A stretch of DNA of 64,000 bases from Emticicia sp. BO119 (GCF_013912375.1 NZ_JACETV010000004.1:248001-312000), one strand, 5' to 3'. Positions 42,757-52,315 are shown, counted from the stretch's first letter. Numbers and translations: made by a program. Notes: a model not told the origin generated them from the sequence alone.

Positions 42757-45700
42757 TCAGATTTTTGGAGGCAATAACTTGTACATAACCGGAGTTACAA
42801 TACGGGTTAGAATCAATGAAGAAATAAGCCCCCCAATCATAACTAATGCCAACGGTGAATAAAGAGGAGAGTGTTCTAACACCAATGGAATCAAGCCGCC
42901 GATAGCTGTCATGGTTGTCAAAACAATAGGTATAAATCGGGTTTCACCAGCTTCCTCAATAGCTGCATTGATGCTCAAACCTTGCTCCTTTCTTAAATAA
43001 TTGGTATAGTCAACTAATAGAATAGAGTTTTTTACTTCAATTCCCGCCAGCGCAATAATGCCGACAATAGCTGTGAAAGAAAGTGTATTGCCTGTAAAGA
43101 GCAGAATCAGAATTGCCCCAATCATGCCTAAAGGAATTACCGATAATACAATAATAGTACTTTTAAAAGTTTTAAATTCAAGAATCAGAATTGCCATGAT
43201 TCCGAAGATGGTAATGATAATGATTGTACCTAAGCCACCAAATGTTTCCTGTGAACGCTCTACTTCACCTGCCATTTTTATTTCATAGCCTTTAGGTAGT
43301 TCCATAGCCTGTAATTTAGCACTTATTTCCTGAGTTACTTTAGGTGTCAGAAAACCACTTTGCACAAAGGCGGAAATAATAGTATATCGTTCTTTATCAT
43401 AATGATTGATTCTATTGGGAGATGTCTCAAAGTTAACAGTAGCTAACTGTTTTAATGGCACCAGATTCCCCATTTGGTTAGCAACAAACATTTTTGAGAA
43501 AACGTCCATATTAGCATACTGATCGCGGGGCAGGCTTACATTAATATCTATATCATCATTATCTCCTTCATTATAACTGCCTATGTTTATCCCGGCAATC
43601 CCCATTCTGATAGTACGGTCAACATCTACTGTCTGAATCCCCAACATACCTACTTTGTCCTTGTTGATATTTACACGTAAATCAACATTCTGGGCAGATA
43701 GCGGATTGCTTACGTAGATAGTTCCTTTGGTTTCTTTAAAGGCTTTTTCGACACGAAAGGCAATCGACCGTAATGAATCAAGGTTTTCACCAAAGATTCT
43801 TACTGCGAGAGGTGCTTCTACCGGAGGACCCTGCTCAAACTGAATTACCCTGATTTTTGCTCCGGCGTAAGAATCAAATTTGCCTCTTAATTCATCAATA
43901 AACTGTTCTCTTTCAGGTACTTCTACTTTATCTTGTAACTGTACAAAAATCTGTGCATAATTTGCTCTTGTGCCCCCCATAGGAATAATATTGTAATAAA
44001 TACGGGGGTTAGACTTGCCTACATTAGTAGCATAGTTTTTTACTATCTCATTCTTGCTTAATTCGTTTTCCACAAAACGGGCAGCCTGATTCGTCTCCGA
44101 CATATTTGTGCCCAATGGTGTCTCGATATTGATTAAAAACTGTGGTTTTTCAGAGCGGGGGAATACACTGGTTCCAACAATAGGAATCAAGGTTAAACTA
44201 CCCACAAAAATAGCAAGAGCCATTAAAAGACTGATAATCGGATGCGCTAATGCTACGTGTAGAATCTTACGATATGAACCTTCAATACCTCGTTTCATTA
44301 ATCGTAAAACTACATTTTCGCCATGGTCTTCTCTTGGCATTAACTGACTTGCCAGAAACGGAACGATAGTTAATGAAACAAATAAAGAGGCGATAATAGT
44401 CGTGATAACGGCCATCGGTAAACTGCGGATAAATTCTCCGGCAGATTCTGGTAAAAAACAGAGAGGTAAAAATGCAAATATCAAGGTGGCGGTACAGCCC
44501 AATACAGCCAGCCCAATCTGCTTGGTAGCCTCAATAGCAGCTTCCGTGCGAGACATTCCTGTCCTTAGGAAACGGGCAATATTTTCAACAACCACAATAG
44601 AGTCATCAACCAATAAGCCTAAAGCAATTACTAAACCTACCACACTTAGCTGGTTAATACCAAAACCGGCTAAATCGAGCATGGTTAATCCCATAGCTAA
44701 TGATAAGGGTATTGAAATCATTACAATCAACGAGGCTCTGAAACCTAAAGGAATCAGCGTGATTAAAACCAGAAGAATAGCTATGCCGAAGTCTCTGGCT
44801 AACCCCAACAAACGGGTGGAAACACTCTTGACCTGATCAAAACTTTGTTCAAATCTGATATTGGGAGACAGGCTCTTTTTGAAATTATCGATAATCGGGC
44901 GGATTTGTTCCCCGGTTTTGAAGATATTACTTCCGGCTTTCATTGTTGCTGTGACAAAAACCGCACGTTTACCATTCAGACGCCCAATATAACTTTCTTC
45001 CTCATAATCTAACTTAATATCGGCAATATCTCTTAAATAAGTAACAGTTGTGCCTGAAGTACTAACAATCGTATTTTTGATTTCTTCGAGACTCTCGTAA
45101 CTACCAGATGTTTTTACGCTGAACTTACGTGTTCCTATTTCAATATTACCTGCCGGGATATTGGCATTTTCAGACTGAATAGCTCCTAAAACTCTATTAA
45201 GCGGAATGTGAAACTGAGCCATTTTGTCCAGATTAATTGAAACTCTTACCTGTTGCTTCGGGAAAGCCCAGATTTCTGCGGTTTTGACAGACTTCACCTT
45301 CAATAAATCATCTTTCAGGTTTTCGGCTTCTTTTTCTAAATCCTTATAAGGCGTTGTTTCAGATAATAAGGCACATTGAATAATATTTACACCTTCAGGC
45401 GTCTGGCGGAGAATATCAACACTATAAATATCAGCAGGGAGCGTATTACGAATAGCATTAATTTCTCTTACCACTTCATTGTATTTTTCGTCAGTGTTTA
45501 CACTATGCTGAAACTCAACTACAACACTGGCTACTCCCTCATCTGCTACTGAAGTAACTTTCTTAATATCGCTGATTTCAGCCAGACGGTCTTCTATCGG
45601 ATCAACTATCAGTTTTTCCATATCAGCCGGAGACGTACCGGGATATACGACTATGATGCTGTTGAAAGTTGCCTTCAGAGTCGGGTCTTCGGCTTTGGGC

Positions 45701-45795
45701 ATATTCAACAAAGAGTTGATACCAATGGCTAATACCATTATAAAAATAATGATAGTAAACTGGTAGTTTTTAACGGAAAATTCTGCAAGGCGCAT
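42757..45795 (-). CDS. RND-family efflux transporter permease
   Basis: A 1012-residue inner-membrane proton antiporter of the AcrB/CusA type, with 12 helices and two large periplasmic loops. Helix 4 carries VIALGLLVDDSIVVVENIARFL, the conserved proton-relay region, and the C-terminal half repeats it at GIIALAGIEVKNSILLVDYTNYL. The form is of the AcrB-related efflux group rather than the heavy-metal group; the substrate is unknown. It is the last gene of the efflux operon, 142 bases after the adaptor, where a short hairpin (45883-45904) could tune expression. Confidence 0.92.
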   Translation of the reverse strand: MRLAEFSVKNYQFTIIIFIMVLAIGINSLLNMPKAEDPTLKATFNSIIVVYPGTSPADMEKLIVDPIEDRLAEISDIKKVTSVADEGVASVVVEFQHSVNTDEKYNEVVREINAIRNTLPADIYSVDILRQTPEGVNIIQCALLSETTPYKDLEKEAENLKDDLLKVKSVKTAEIWAFPKQQVRVSINLDKMAQFHIPLNRVLGAIQSENANIPAGNIEIGTRKFSVKTSGSYESLEEIKNTIVSTSGTTVTYLRDIADIKLDYEEESYIGRLNGKRAVFVTATMKAGSNIFKTGEQIRPIIDNFKKSLSPNIRFEQSFDQVKSVSTRLLGLARDFGIAILLVLITLIPLGFRASLIVMISIPLSLAMGLTMLDLAGFGINQLSVVGLVIALGLLVDDSIVVVENIARFLRTGMSRTEAAIEATKQIGLAVLGCTATLIFAFLPLCFLPESAGEFIRSLPMAVITTIIASLFVSLTIVPFLASQLMPREDHGENVVLRLMKRGIEGSYRKILHVALAHPIISLLMALAIFVGSLTLIPIVGTSVFPRSEKPQFLINIETPLGTNMSETNQAARFVENELSKNEIVKNYATNVGKSNPRIYYNIIPMGGTRANYAQIFVQLQDKVEVPEREQFIDELRGKFDSYAGAKIRVIQFEQGPPVEAPLAVRIFGENLDSLRSIAFRVEKAFKETKGTIYVSNPLSAQNVDLRVNINKDKVGMLGIQTVDVDRTIRMGIAGINIGSYNEGDNDDIDINVSLPRDQYANMDVFSKMFVANQMGNLVPLKQLATVNFETSPNRINHYDKERYTIISAFVQSGFLTPKVTQEISAKLQAMELPKGYEIKMAGEVERSQETFGGLGTIIIITIFGIMAILILEFKTFKSTIIVLSVIPLGMIGAILILLFTGNTLSFTAIVGIIALAGIEVKNSILLVDYTNYLRKEQGLSINAAIEEAGETRFIPIVLTTMTAIGGLIPLVLEHSPLYSPLALVMIGGLISSLILTRIVTPVMYKLLPPKI

Positions 45796-45937
45796 TTTAA
45801 TGATGAATTAAGTGTATTGATTTGCCGCTTCTAATTAGATTTTAGCGACCTATATCTACAATTGACACATTTTTCTACTAATTGGCTATGAACAAACGTA
45901 GCCAGACAAAATCATATAAATATTCTTGAAGAAAGGC

Positions 45938-46984
45938 TTATTTGGTTATAACCTTTACCTTACTCTTATCGCTCAGGAAATTAGCTCCTTTGGTAATGAT
46001 AGGTGTACCCTCTGCCAGACCAGAAGAAATAGCCACGTCATTTCCATATACCGCGCCGATACCAACGTTGTTTTTGCTGACCGACTGTCTATCAGCATTC
46101 AGTATGTAAACAAACGCCTTATCTTTGTCTGCTTCCACCAATGCTTCCACCGGAACAACTAACGAAACCGGTCCTTTACCTGAAGAAATTTCGGCTTTGG
46201 CTACAAAGCCCGAAATAAGTTTCTTACCATTAGGCTGAATCTGTAATTCTGCTTCAAATGTACCTGTAGCCGGATTAACCGTTTGTGCTATCTGGGTGAT
46301 TCGGGCATGAAAGGGTTCGTTGGGGTAGGCATCTAAGTAAATATTAGCAATATCGCCCAATTTTACTTTTACTACATCTCTATCTGCTAAACCTACATTG
46401 ACGATATAGGCAGATTCGCCCGTCCCCAGAATAAATACTGGCGAAAAAGGTGTGATTAATTCACCTTGTTCTGATATTTTACGAAGAATACGACCATTAG
46501 CAGGAGCATAGATTTTAGATAATTTCTGATTGAACTCTGCTACTTGTACATTTTCTTTGGCAACATTATACCCTGTAGTAGCATCTTGTACATTGGTCAG
46601 TGTAGTGGCTTCATCAGCATAAAGTTTTTTTACACGCTCTAAATCTCTTTCCGATTTTTCAAGGCCTAATTTCGCCTGTTTTACCTGTGCATCTATTTCT
46701 GATAAGTCAAGTTCGGCCAATAATTGTCCTTCTTTAACGAATTGACCTTCATTTACATACACTTTTCGTATCATACCTCCTGTTTTAAATGCCAGTTTCA
46801 TTTCTGATTTTGATGATAGCACACCACTGGCAACAATAGGCTCGCTAAGTGGTTTTTTCCCAACTGGTTGCACTTCAACTGCAATAATCTCTTCAGTTTC
46901 CTGTTTGGTTTCTTTTTTCTTCCCACAACTCAGCAAAACAAGGAACACAAAAGCGTAAATGAGTGGAAATAATTTCGTTTTCAT
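45938..46984 (-). CDS. RND efflux membrane-fusion protein (periplasmic adaptor lipoprotein)
   Basis: A 348-residue HlyD-family adaptor. The N-terminus ends in a lipobox LLSC (C20), followed by GKKKETK, so it is a lipoprotein. Features: barrel-sandwich strands around VASGVLSSKSEMKLAFKTGGMIRKVYVNEGQFVKEGQLLAELD, a coiled coil (about 85-135, LGLEKSERDLERVKKLYADEATT), and the second lipoyl half near KIYAPANGRILRK. It links the RND pump to the TolC-type channel. It lies 12 bases after the quinone reductase gene. Confidence 0.92.
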   Translation of the reverse strand: MKTKLFPLIYAFVFLVLLSCGKKKETKQETEEIIAVEVQPVGKKPLSEPIVASGVLSSKSEMKLAFKTGGMIRKVYVNEGQFVKEGQLLAELDLSEIDAQVKQAKLGLEKSERDLERVKKLYADEATTLTNVQDATTGYNVAKENVQVAEFNQKLSKIYAPANGRILRKISEQGELITPFSPVFILGTGESAYIVNVGLADRDVVKVKLGDIANIYLDAYPNEPFHARITQIAQTVNPATGTFEAELQIQPNGKKLISGFVAKAEISSGKGPVSLVVPVEALVEADKDKAFVYILNADRQSVSKNNVGIGAVYGNDVAISSGLAEGTPIITKGANFLSDKSKVKVITK

Positions 46985-46996
46985 ATATAAGTCTGT

Positions 46997-47575
46997 TTAT
47001 TTCTGATTAAAACCTAATTTTTCTACTTTTTTCAGCCAATTTTCACGGTAACTGTCTTTTGAGAGCCTCAAGGGGCCTATAGTTGTGGTACGCACTGGTT
47101 TTACCCCACAAAATTCCAGTGTCATTTGTTTCATGGCATAATAAGTAGGTCTGCGATTGTAAAACCAATAGAACCAGGCCGGTTGGTCAAGTGTGCTGAT
47201 GAGATGACCAGTTTTGCCTGTCAGTAGTTTATCCCACCAAAGGGAATTTTCACGCTTTTTAAAGGCAAGACCGGGAAGAAAAACTCTATCTAAAAAACCT
47301 TTCAGCAAAGCAGGAACCGAACCCCACCAGACCGGATAAAAGAATACGAGATGTTCGGCCCATTTAATTTTCTCTATAGAATCCACCAAATCTGGCTCTA
47401 ATTCAGTGCGCTTTCTGTATCCGAAATGCAGGTTTGGGTCAAAGGATAATTCGTTAATGATTATTTCTTTAACGTCTGCTCCGGATTGGGTTAATCCTTT
47501 TTTGTAAGCATCAAATAGTGCAGAATTAAAACTTTCACTATCTGGGTGCCCTTGTATCAGTAATACTTTTTTCAT
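46997..47575 (-). CDS. NAD(P)H quinone reductase, flavodoxin-like (MdaB/YwrO type)
   Basis: The ATG at 47573-47575 gives 192 residues; it overlaps the stop of the previous gene as ATGA. Flavodoxin_2 features: IQGHPDSESFN (FMN phosphate loop), FYPVWWGSVPALLKGFLDRVFLPG, and a C-terminal TTIGPL-like strand. These cytoplasmic flavoproteins reduce quinones by two electrons. Its place between a DUF3995 gene and the pump adaptor, with overlapping codons, means that it is made with the pump, consistent with quinone-like or redox-active toxins. Confidence 0.88.
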   Translation of the reverse strand: MKKVLLIQGHPDSESFNSALFDAYKKGLTQSGADVKEIIINELSFDPNLHFGYRKRTELEPDLVDSIEKIKWAEHLVFFYPVWWGSVPALLKGFLDRVFLPGLAFKKRENSLWWDKLLTGKTGHLISTLDQPAWFYWFYNRRPTYYAMKQMTLEFCGVKPVRTTTIGPLRLSKDSYRENWLKKVEKLGFNQK

Positions 47576-47991
47576 ATTTGTAGTGAGGTTAGTAATGCAT
47601 TTAAACTTAATAAAAGGCAAAGTGGAGAATAAAGCCAAGTACCTGATCTTGCAAATGGAGTATTTGTGATTTTCTTGAAAAAACCAATATAACGAAACTC
47701 ACCAATGGCCCGGATCAGAAATATAAAGGCTATAATTTTGAGAGCGTAGGTATCTATCCAATCTGGCAGAGTTAATTCTACTAATCCTGCTTTATCTATA
47801 TGCAATAATGCCATAAAAAATAAACCTAAGGCTACTGTGAGTGTTGCAAACATACCAGGTTGAAAGGTTGATTTTCCTTCTTTACTGGTAGGTATGGCCA
47901 CAAAACTTCCCCATCTGCCTCCTACGAGCCAATAGAAATGTATCAAAGAAATAAAACCTAAAAGAATAGCATTAAAGATGGCAAAAAACAT
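47572..47991 (-). CDS. DUF3995-family membrane protein
   Basis: A 139-residue protein with four membrane helices (about 1-20, 48-67, 78-97, 115-135) and a WLVGGRWG motif in the first loop, like the DUF3995 family. The function of the family is not known. It lies 30 bases after the TolC-type gene, and its TGA overlaps the quinone reductase ATG, so translation is coupled. Its presence in an RND operon suggests a role with the same compound. Confidence 0.8.
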   Translation of the reverse strand: MFFAIFNAILLGFISLIHFYWLVGGRWGSFVAIPTSKEGKSTFQPGMFATLTVALGLFFMALLHIDKAGLVELTLPDWIDTYALKIIAFIFLIRAIGEFRYIGFFKKITNTPFARSGTWLYSPLCLLLSLNALLTSLQI

Positions 47992-48021
47992 ATTTACTTA
48001 TGTTTATGATAAATAATCAAA

Positions 48022-49368
48022 TTATCTGACTGCTGCTACCTTATCTAACATGGCTTTTTTTAACAGAATGTCATATTTTGCCAATGACTCCTGTAATTTG
48101 GCTGTTATTACTTCGTTTTGCGCTCTCAGGTATTCAACTAAAATAGCTTGTCCATTACGGTAGCGGCTATCAACAACTTTAAAGTATTTTTCGGCCTTTA
48201 TAGTGCCATCTTTAGCTGTTGGAAGTGTCTTTTGTGCAGCTTCTAATTCAAAATAGGCTTGTGAAACCTGTAATTGAATCTGTTTTTGCACTTCTTCCAG
48301 TTTTGTCTCCAACTGATTCTTCTGAATTTTTGCCTGCTGAATCTTCACTCTCTTCTCATGCCCATGAAATACATCCCAGGTTAATCCAATCTGGCCAACA
48401 ACATAAGCCTGGTCTTTAAAAGTATATCCTTTACCTTGAAAACCGGTATTCCCGCCTATAAATACCTGTGGTCTTAAGGAACTCATTTCCTGCAATTTGA
48501 TGGCAGATTGACTGGCCTGAATGTTAGCCTTTAGCTGGTTTATTTCCTGACGGTTAGCAATAGACTGCTCACGTGTATCAGCTATATTTACCTGTATATT
48601 TGCGTCAAGAAAAATCGTATCAGCAACAATCTCAGTAGCAAAATCACGATTCATCAAAAAATTCAGATACGCCTGGGCTGTATATCGGTTTTTATCCATT
48701 ACTGCAACCTGTTGGTCAAGTTTACTAACTTCATATTCAGCCGAGTAAACAACATCTTTGGTTGCAACGTTATTATTAACTAATTTTTCATTCAGTTTTA
48801 CAAAATCACTCAACACTAAACGAGAGGCCGAAAAGATTTTCTGCGCTTCTAAAGTTTGCAGGTATTGCAGATAAGCGATGGTAATATTATAGCGCACTTC
48901 GTTTTCAACGATTCGTTTTTTAGCCTCCTGTGCCGATAGCAAGTCTCGTTGGATAAGCAGATTGTACCGGATATCTGTATTATAGACGGGATACTGAAAA
49001 CTGAATTTGGTATCATGAAAGTTATTGGGGGCTAATAACTCATTGACATTTTCTACCTGTGGAAAAACACTCGAATGAGTCAGTGCATTAAGCGTAGAGT
49101 ACACCGGATTAAGCAGGTCGCCTACCGGAAACGACAAACGGCGTCCGCCTGCTGCTACAGTATAAGTAGGGGCAAAAGTAATTTTAGGTGAAAAATTGGC
49201 CTTTGCAAGTTTTACATTTTCCTGCGCTTTGGCTATTTCAAAAGTTTCTTGTTGCAAAGCCAAATTGTTCTTCAACCCCTCCTGAATATAGGATTCAAGC
49301 ACAGGTGAAGAAACCTGAGAAAATGCAAAAATAGGGCAGAGGGTTAAGAGTAAAATTAGGTTTTTCAT
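48022..49368 (-). CDS. TolC-family outer-membrane efflux protein
   Basis: A 448-residue OEP protein with signal peptide (MKNLILLLTLCPIFAFSQ). Two long alpha-helical hairpin repeats are seen as alternating polar coiled coils (about 30-90, 140-240, 270-340, 350-440), with LAKANFSPKITFAPTYTVAAGG as the opening barrel strand. It is the first gene of the efflux operon and the outer-membrane exit for the pump. Its leader carries the second copy of the TetR-type operator. Confidence 0.9.
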   Translation of the reverse strand: MKNLILLLTLCPIFAFSQVSSPVLESYIQEGLKNNLALQQETFEIAKAQENVKLAKANFSPKITFAPTYTVAAGGRRLSFPVGDLLNPVYSTLNALTHSSVFPQVENVNELLAPNNFHDTKFSFQYPVYNTDIRYNLLIQRDLLSAQEAKKRIVENEVRYNITIAYLQYLQTLEAQKIFSASRLVLSDFVKLNEKLVNNNVATKDVVYSAEYEVSKLDQQVAVMDKNRYTAQAYLNFLMNRDFATEIVADTIFLDANIQVNIADTREQSIANRQEINQLKANIQASQSAIKLQEMSSLRPQVFIGGNTGFQGKGYTFKDQAYVVGQIGLTWDVFHGHEKRVKIQQAKIQKNQLETKLEEVQKQIQLQVSQAYFELEAAQKTLPTAKDGTIKAEKYFKVVDSRYRNGQAILVEYLRAQNEVITAKLQESLAKYDILLKKAMLDKVAAVR

Positions 49369-49391
49369 ATTTCACTGAAGCTTTTTCAATT

Positions 49392-49411
49392 AATGAACAG
49401 TGTTAAGTAAA
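49392..49411 (-). promoter_or_regulatory. TetR-type operator before the TolC/RND operon
   Basis: On the minus strand this reads TTTACTTAACACTGTTCATT and differs in only two of 20 positions from the site before tetR (50577-50596). It ends 24 bases from the ATG of the TolC-type gene, in the promoter region, so binding would repress the efflux operon. A TTTG (minus strand, 49417-49420) precedes it as a possible -33. Confidence 0.75.
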
Positions 49412-49424
49412 AGTGCCAAATAAA

Positions 49425-49444
49425 CCCGTCTTTTGGCAGACGGG
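49425..49444 (-). terminator. Terminator after the thioesterase gene
   Basis: Seven-bp arms CCCGTCT (49425-49431) and AGACGGG (49438-49444), 6-base loop, then TTTATTT on the minus strand. It separates the tetR/thioesterase transcript from the efflux operon promoter 15 bases on. Confidence 0.78.
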
Positions 49445-49453
49445 GAAAAATAC

Positions 49454-49888
49454 TTAAATTTTCAAGCCTGTAGCTACCATATTGGAAGTACATTTGGCTA
49501 CTATTTTCTTGTCAGCAGTATATATTGTGCTTGTAATATGAATTACAGTCTTGCCTGCCCTTATAATATTTGATTTTACCAGCAAGGTATCACCTTCTTT
49601 CGCAGGTGAAAGATAATCTACGCTCAAATTAACAGTAGTGTAGAAAGTCTCCCGGCCTAACATATAAACGGTCATCCCCATTACATCATCTAACATAGAA
49701 GCAGCAGTGCCTCCATGAAGAATTTTTAGCGGATTAGTCATTTCTTCTCTTACTACAAACTCTACTTCAATCGAGCCTTCTTCTACTGCTATCAGTTTAC
49801 CGTTCATCCATCTGCCTAAACTCGACGGACTTATATCTGCTGCGTATTTGCCAATATTGGCTTTAAAAAATTCTATAACCGGATTCAT
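49454..49888 (-). CDS. PaaI-family hotdog thioesterase
   Basis: A 144-residue hotdog protein with ILHGGTAASMLDDVMG, the central-helix motif of acyl-CoA thioesterases in which HGG and the aspartate are active, and VDYLSPAKEGDTL after it. It hydrolyses an acyl- or aryl-CoA in the cytoplasm; the substrate is unknown. It lies 34 bases after tetR and shares its transcript. Confidence 0.88.
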   Translation of the reverse strand: MNPVIEFFKANIGKYAADISPSSLGRWMNGKLIAVEEGSIEVEFVVREEMTNPLKILHGGTAASMLDDVMGMTVYMLGRETFYTTVNLSVDYLSPAKEGDTLLVKSNIIRAGKTVIHITSTIYTADKKIVAKCTSNMVATGLKI

Positions 49889-49922
49889 GCCTTTTGTTTT
49901 AATGAATATTGTGAGGATTAAA

Positions 49923-50540
49923 CTAAATTTTTCCTTTTATTAGCTCTACAAATCGCTCATAAGCATGTTCCAGGCGTGGAATACGCTCTCCTTCACGGAA
50001 CATAGTCGTGCGTTTTCGTAAATGAATTGTTACCAAGCCATGTACTGCTGCCCATATCATCATTGAAGTTCCCTCTACATCATCAATTTTAAAGTATCCT
50101 GCCTGAATACACTCCCGGACAATATTGCGAAGCATATCAAAAGCAACGTGTCCATCTTCCCATATTTCTTCACGGCACTCAACGGTTTCAATAGGAGATG
50201 ACATCAGAAACATCAATTCATATAACTCCGGATTCTCAAAACCATATTGCATATAATATCGCCCCATTGTGATTAATCTTTCAAAGGGGTCTCTGATATT
50301 TAACACGCGTTGAAATTGTTCTATAAGCTTCTGGAACGATTCCTGATGTAAATCAAACAATAATTCGCTTTTATCTTTGTAATACAGATAAATGGTTCCG
50401 GGGCTATACTCAATCTCATCGGCAATATTACGAATGCTTGTTTTTTCAAATCCTTGTTCAATAAAAAGCTTACGGGCGGCATCCATAATGAGTCGCTTCA
50501 TTTCGGCTTTTTCTCTTTCTTTTCTTTCGGTAATCCCCAT
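49923..50540 (-). CDS. TetR-family transcriptional repressor of the efflux operon
   Basis: A 205-residue TetR protein. The N-terminal HTH is FEKTSIRNIADEIEYSPGTIYLYYKDKSELLFDL; the C-terminal ligand domain has a typical TetR_C pattern with FERLITMGRYYMQYGFENPELYELMF. It stands at the head of a gene set whose later part is an RND pump. Near-identical 20-bp sites stand before its own gene and before the TolC-type gene, so it probably represses both and is released by a pump substrate. Confidence 0.9.
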   Translation of the reverse strand: MGITERKEREKAEMKRLIMDAARKLFIEQGFEKTSIRNIADEIEYSPGTIYLYYKDKSELLFDLHQESFQKLIEQFQRVLNIRDPFERLITMGRYYMQYGFENPELYELMFLMSSPIETVECREEIWEDGHVAFDMLRNIVRECIQAGYFKIDDVEGTSMMIWAAVHGLVTIHLRKRTTMFREGERIPRLEHAYERFVELIKGKI

Positions 50541-50576
50541 CTATACTGATCTTATGTTAATTAACAGTACAAATAA

Positions 50577-50596
50577 AATGAACGGTGTTCAGTAAA
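50577..50596 (-). promoter_or_regulatory. TetR-type operator before tetR
   Basis: The minus strand reads TTTACTGAACACCGTTCATT; its core TGAAC-N3-GTTCA is a perfect palindrome (50579-50591). It overlaps a possible promoter in which TTTATTTG (minus strand, 50570-50577) is a -7 with one mismatch. The site ends 37 bases from the ATG and is almost the same as the one at 49392-49411. Confidence 0.75.
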
Positions 50597-50677
50597 GCAA
50601 GTGTTTTTTGATTTTTTTATTGAAAAACACAAGAAGTGTAAAATGATGAGAGGTAGTAAAGGAGTTTGAAAGTAAAA

Positions 50678-50699
50678 AAAGCCCGTATATTTGGGCTTT
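50678..50699 (-). terminator. Terminator of bshC
   Basis: Arms AAAGCCC (50678-50684) and GGGCTTT (50693-50699), 8-base loop, then a run of T on the minus strand (TTTTTTTACTTTC). It is nine bases after the bshC stop. Confidence 0.82.
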
Positions 50700-50707
50700 C
50701 GATTCAT

Positions 50708-52252
50708 TTATATCTCTATCACATTAAAACTATAATCAAGTGGATTTAAAGTATCTAAAAGCTTTTTGATAAATAGATTATCGCTCAGATAGAAATTCAG
50801 GAAGTTTTCTTTTCTTTCCTGTAGCCCTCCGCCTGGAAACAGTTTTTCTTTCAAAGCTAAAAGCTGAGTCACCGAGCCTTCCTGGTTACGTTCTTCTGCT
50901 CTTTTGATGCGTTTTTCAAGATGTTCTAAAGAATGAATACTTTTGGCTTTTACGGCTTCTACAGGGCCTTTCATAGTTGCCTCGATAATCAAGGCTTTTT
51001 TAAGAATACGCTCAAAAATATCGCTGATTTCATCAATCTCAAAAGCAAGACTTAATGATTTTCTTGAATTCTTTTCAACAAAACTCTTACGGAGTATTAC
51101 CTCATCGGCAAATAGCTCTTCTGTGGTAATACCAAGTTTATCTATTTTCTTTCTACTGGCTTCATTCACAATCAAGGCAAAATTACGTGGCATCAATAGG
51201 GGAAACTGCTCATGATAATGGTCAAAAATCCCTTTCAACTGTAACCAGTAAGGCACTTCGGATGGCCCACCGATATAGGCCAGGTTAGGTAGAATAGTCT
51301 CCTGATATAATGGCCTTAAAACCACATTCGGGCTGAATCTTTCGGGGTTACTATCTACCAGTTGCAGGATTTCAGTTTCTGAAAATGTAATATTCGTGTG
51401 AAGGATCTTATACTTGCTCTCTTCTTTAACAATTCTTTCTCTGAGGCCGTCTTCCAGATAAAAAAAGTTGATTTCTCTTGGAGTAATTTGGGTATGATAA
51501 CCCGTAGACTGAAGTTGTTCGGACGTTTCAGTGACGATTTTATTGGCTGTATTTTGTAGTAGGTCGTCTTTAATAATCGGGCTGAAAACAGATTTCAATG
51601 CTGCGTCGTCAGCATCTAAACAAATTAAGCCTTCGCTCTCAAACAAATGACTCATATAACATCGTACGGCATTAGCCAACGTACCGTGATTCAGATAAGC
51701 ATTCTGGAAAAATTCTACTCTTTCAGGTATCTGATCGCAAATCGCCCTTAATTCTGCCGGATTCATACGTCCTACTGCCCCTTTCTGCGTAGTTTCCCAT
51801 TTATAGTTTTTACCAAATAAGTTAAAAACAGAAATCTCCTCAAAGTCATGGTCTTCGCTTGCCATCCAATAAACAGGTACGAAATTATAATCCGGAAACT
51901 CGGCTTTTAGTTTCTTAGCTAAGTTGATAATGGTTACAATTTTGTAAATCACATAAAGCGGACCGGTAAAGATATTCAACTGGTGGCCTGTGGTTACTGT
52001 AAAGGTTTTATCATCTAATAGAGGAGAGAAGTCTGGTTTAGAATCAAGCGTTGCATATTGTCTTTCTAAGGCATCTACCAATATCTGACGCTTTTTCTGG
52101 GTGAAAACTCTTGATTGAATAGCTTTTCGGAATCCTTCAATGTCAGGAAATTGATTATAAAAAGTAGCAAGCGTTTCGTTTTTTGTGATATAATCTAAAA
52201 ACAATTTTGGAAAAGCTCCGACGGCTTTTAACTCTAAGGTTTGCGAGGGCAT
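50708..52252 (-). CDS. bshC: BshC: bacillithiol biosynthesis cysteine-adding enzyme
   Basis: A 514-residue protein of the BshC family. The family signature is VTTGHQLNIFTGPLYVIYKI followed by FVPVYWMASEDHDFEEI, and the C-terminal half has the long coiled coil (LEHLEKRIKRAEERNQ). BshC joins cysteine to glucosaminyl-malate in the last step of bacillithiol synthesis, the main low-molecular thiol in many Bacteroidota. bshA and bshB are not nearby. It is monocistronic, with a TATATTTG -7 box upstream (52308-52315). Confidence 0.93.
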   Translation of the reverse strand: MPSQTLELKAVGAFPKLFLDYITKNETLATFYNQFPDIEGFRKAIQSRVFTQKKRQILVDALERQYATLDSKPDFSPLLDDKTFTVTTGHQLNIFTGPLYVIYKIVTIINLAKKLKAEFPDYNFVPVYWMASEDHDFEEISVFNLFGKNYKWETTQKGAVGRMNPAELRAICDQIPERVEFFQNAYLNHGTLANAVRCYMSHLFESEGLICLDADDAALKSVFSPIIKDDLLQNTANKIVTETSEQLQSTGYHTQITPREINFFYLEDGLRERIVKEESKYKILHTNITFSETEILQLVDSNPERFSPNVVLRPLYQETILPNLAYIGGPSEVPYWLQLKGIFDHYHEQFPLLMPRNFALIVNEASRKKIDKLGITTEELFADEVILRKSFVEKNSRKSLSLAFEIDEISDIFERILKKALIIEATMKGPVEAVKAKSIHSLEHLEKRIKRAEERNQEGSVTQLLALKEKLFPGGGLQERKENFLNFYLSDNLFIKKLLDTLNPLDYSFNVIEI

Positions 52253-52307
52253 ATTTTAGGCGCGATTTCTTTATTTTTCAATAACACGAAAAAGAATAGA
52301 CAGGTTT

Positions 52308-52315
52308 CAAATATA
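52308..52315 (-). promoter_or_regulatory. bshC -7 box
   Basis: TATATTTG on the minus strand, a perfect TAnnTTTG match, 56 bases before the ATG. No matching TTTG was found 19-20 bases upstream. Confidence 0.5.

Noticed and set aside
45883-45904. Short hairpin between the adaptor and RND genes as a terminator
   Set aside because: Six-bp stem without a T tract; the RND gene must be expressed with the operon.
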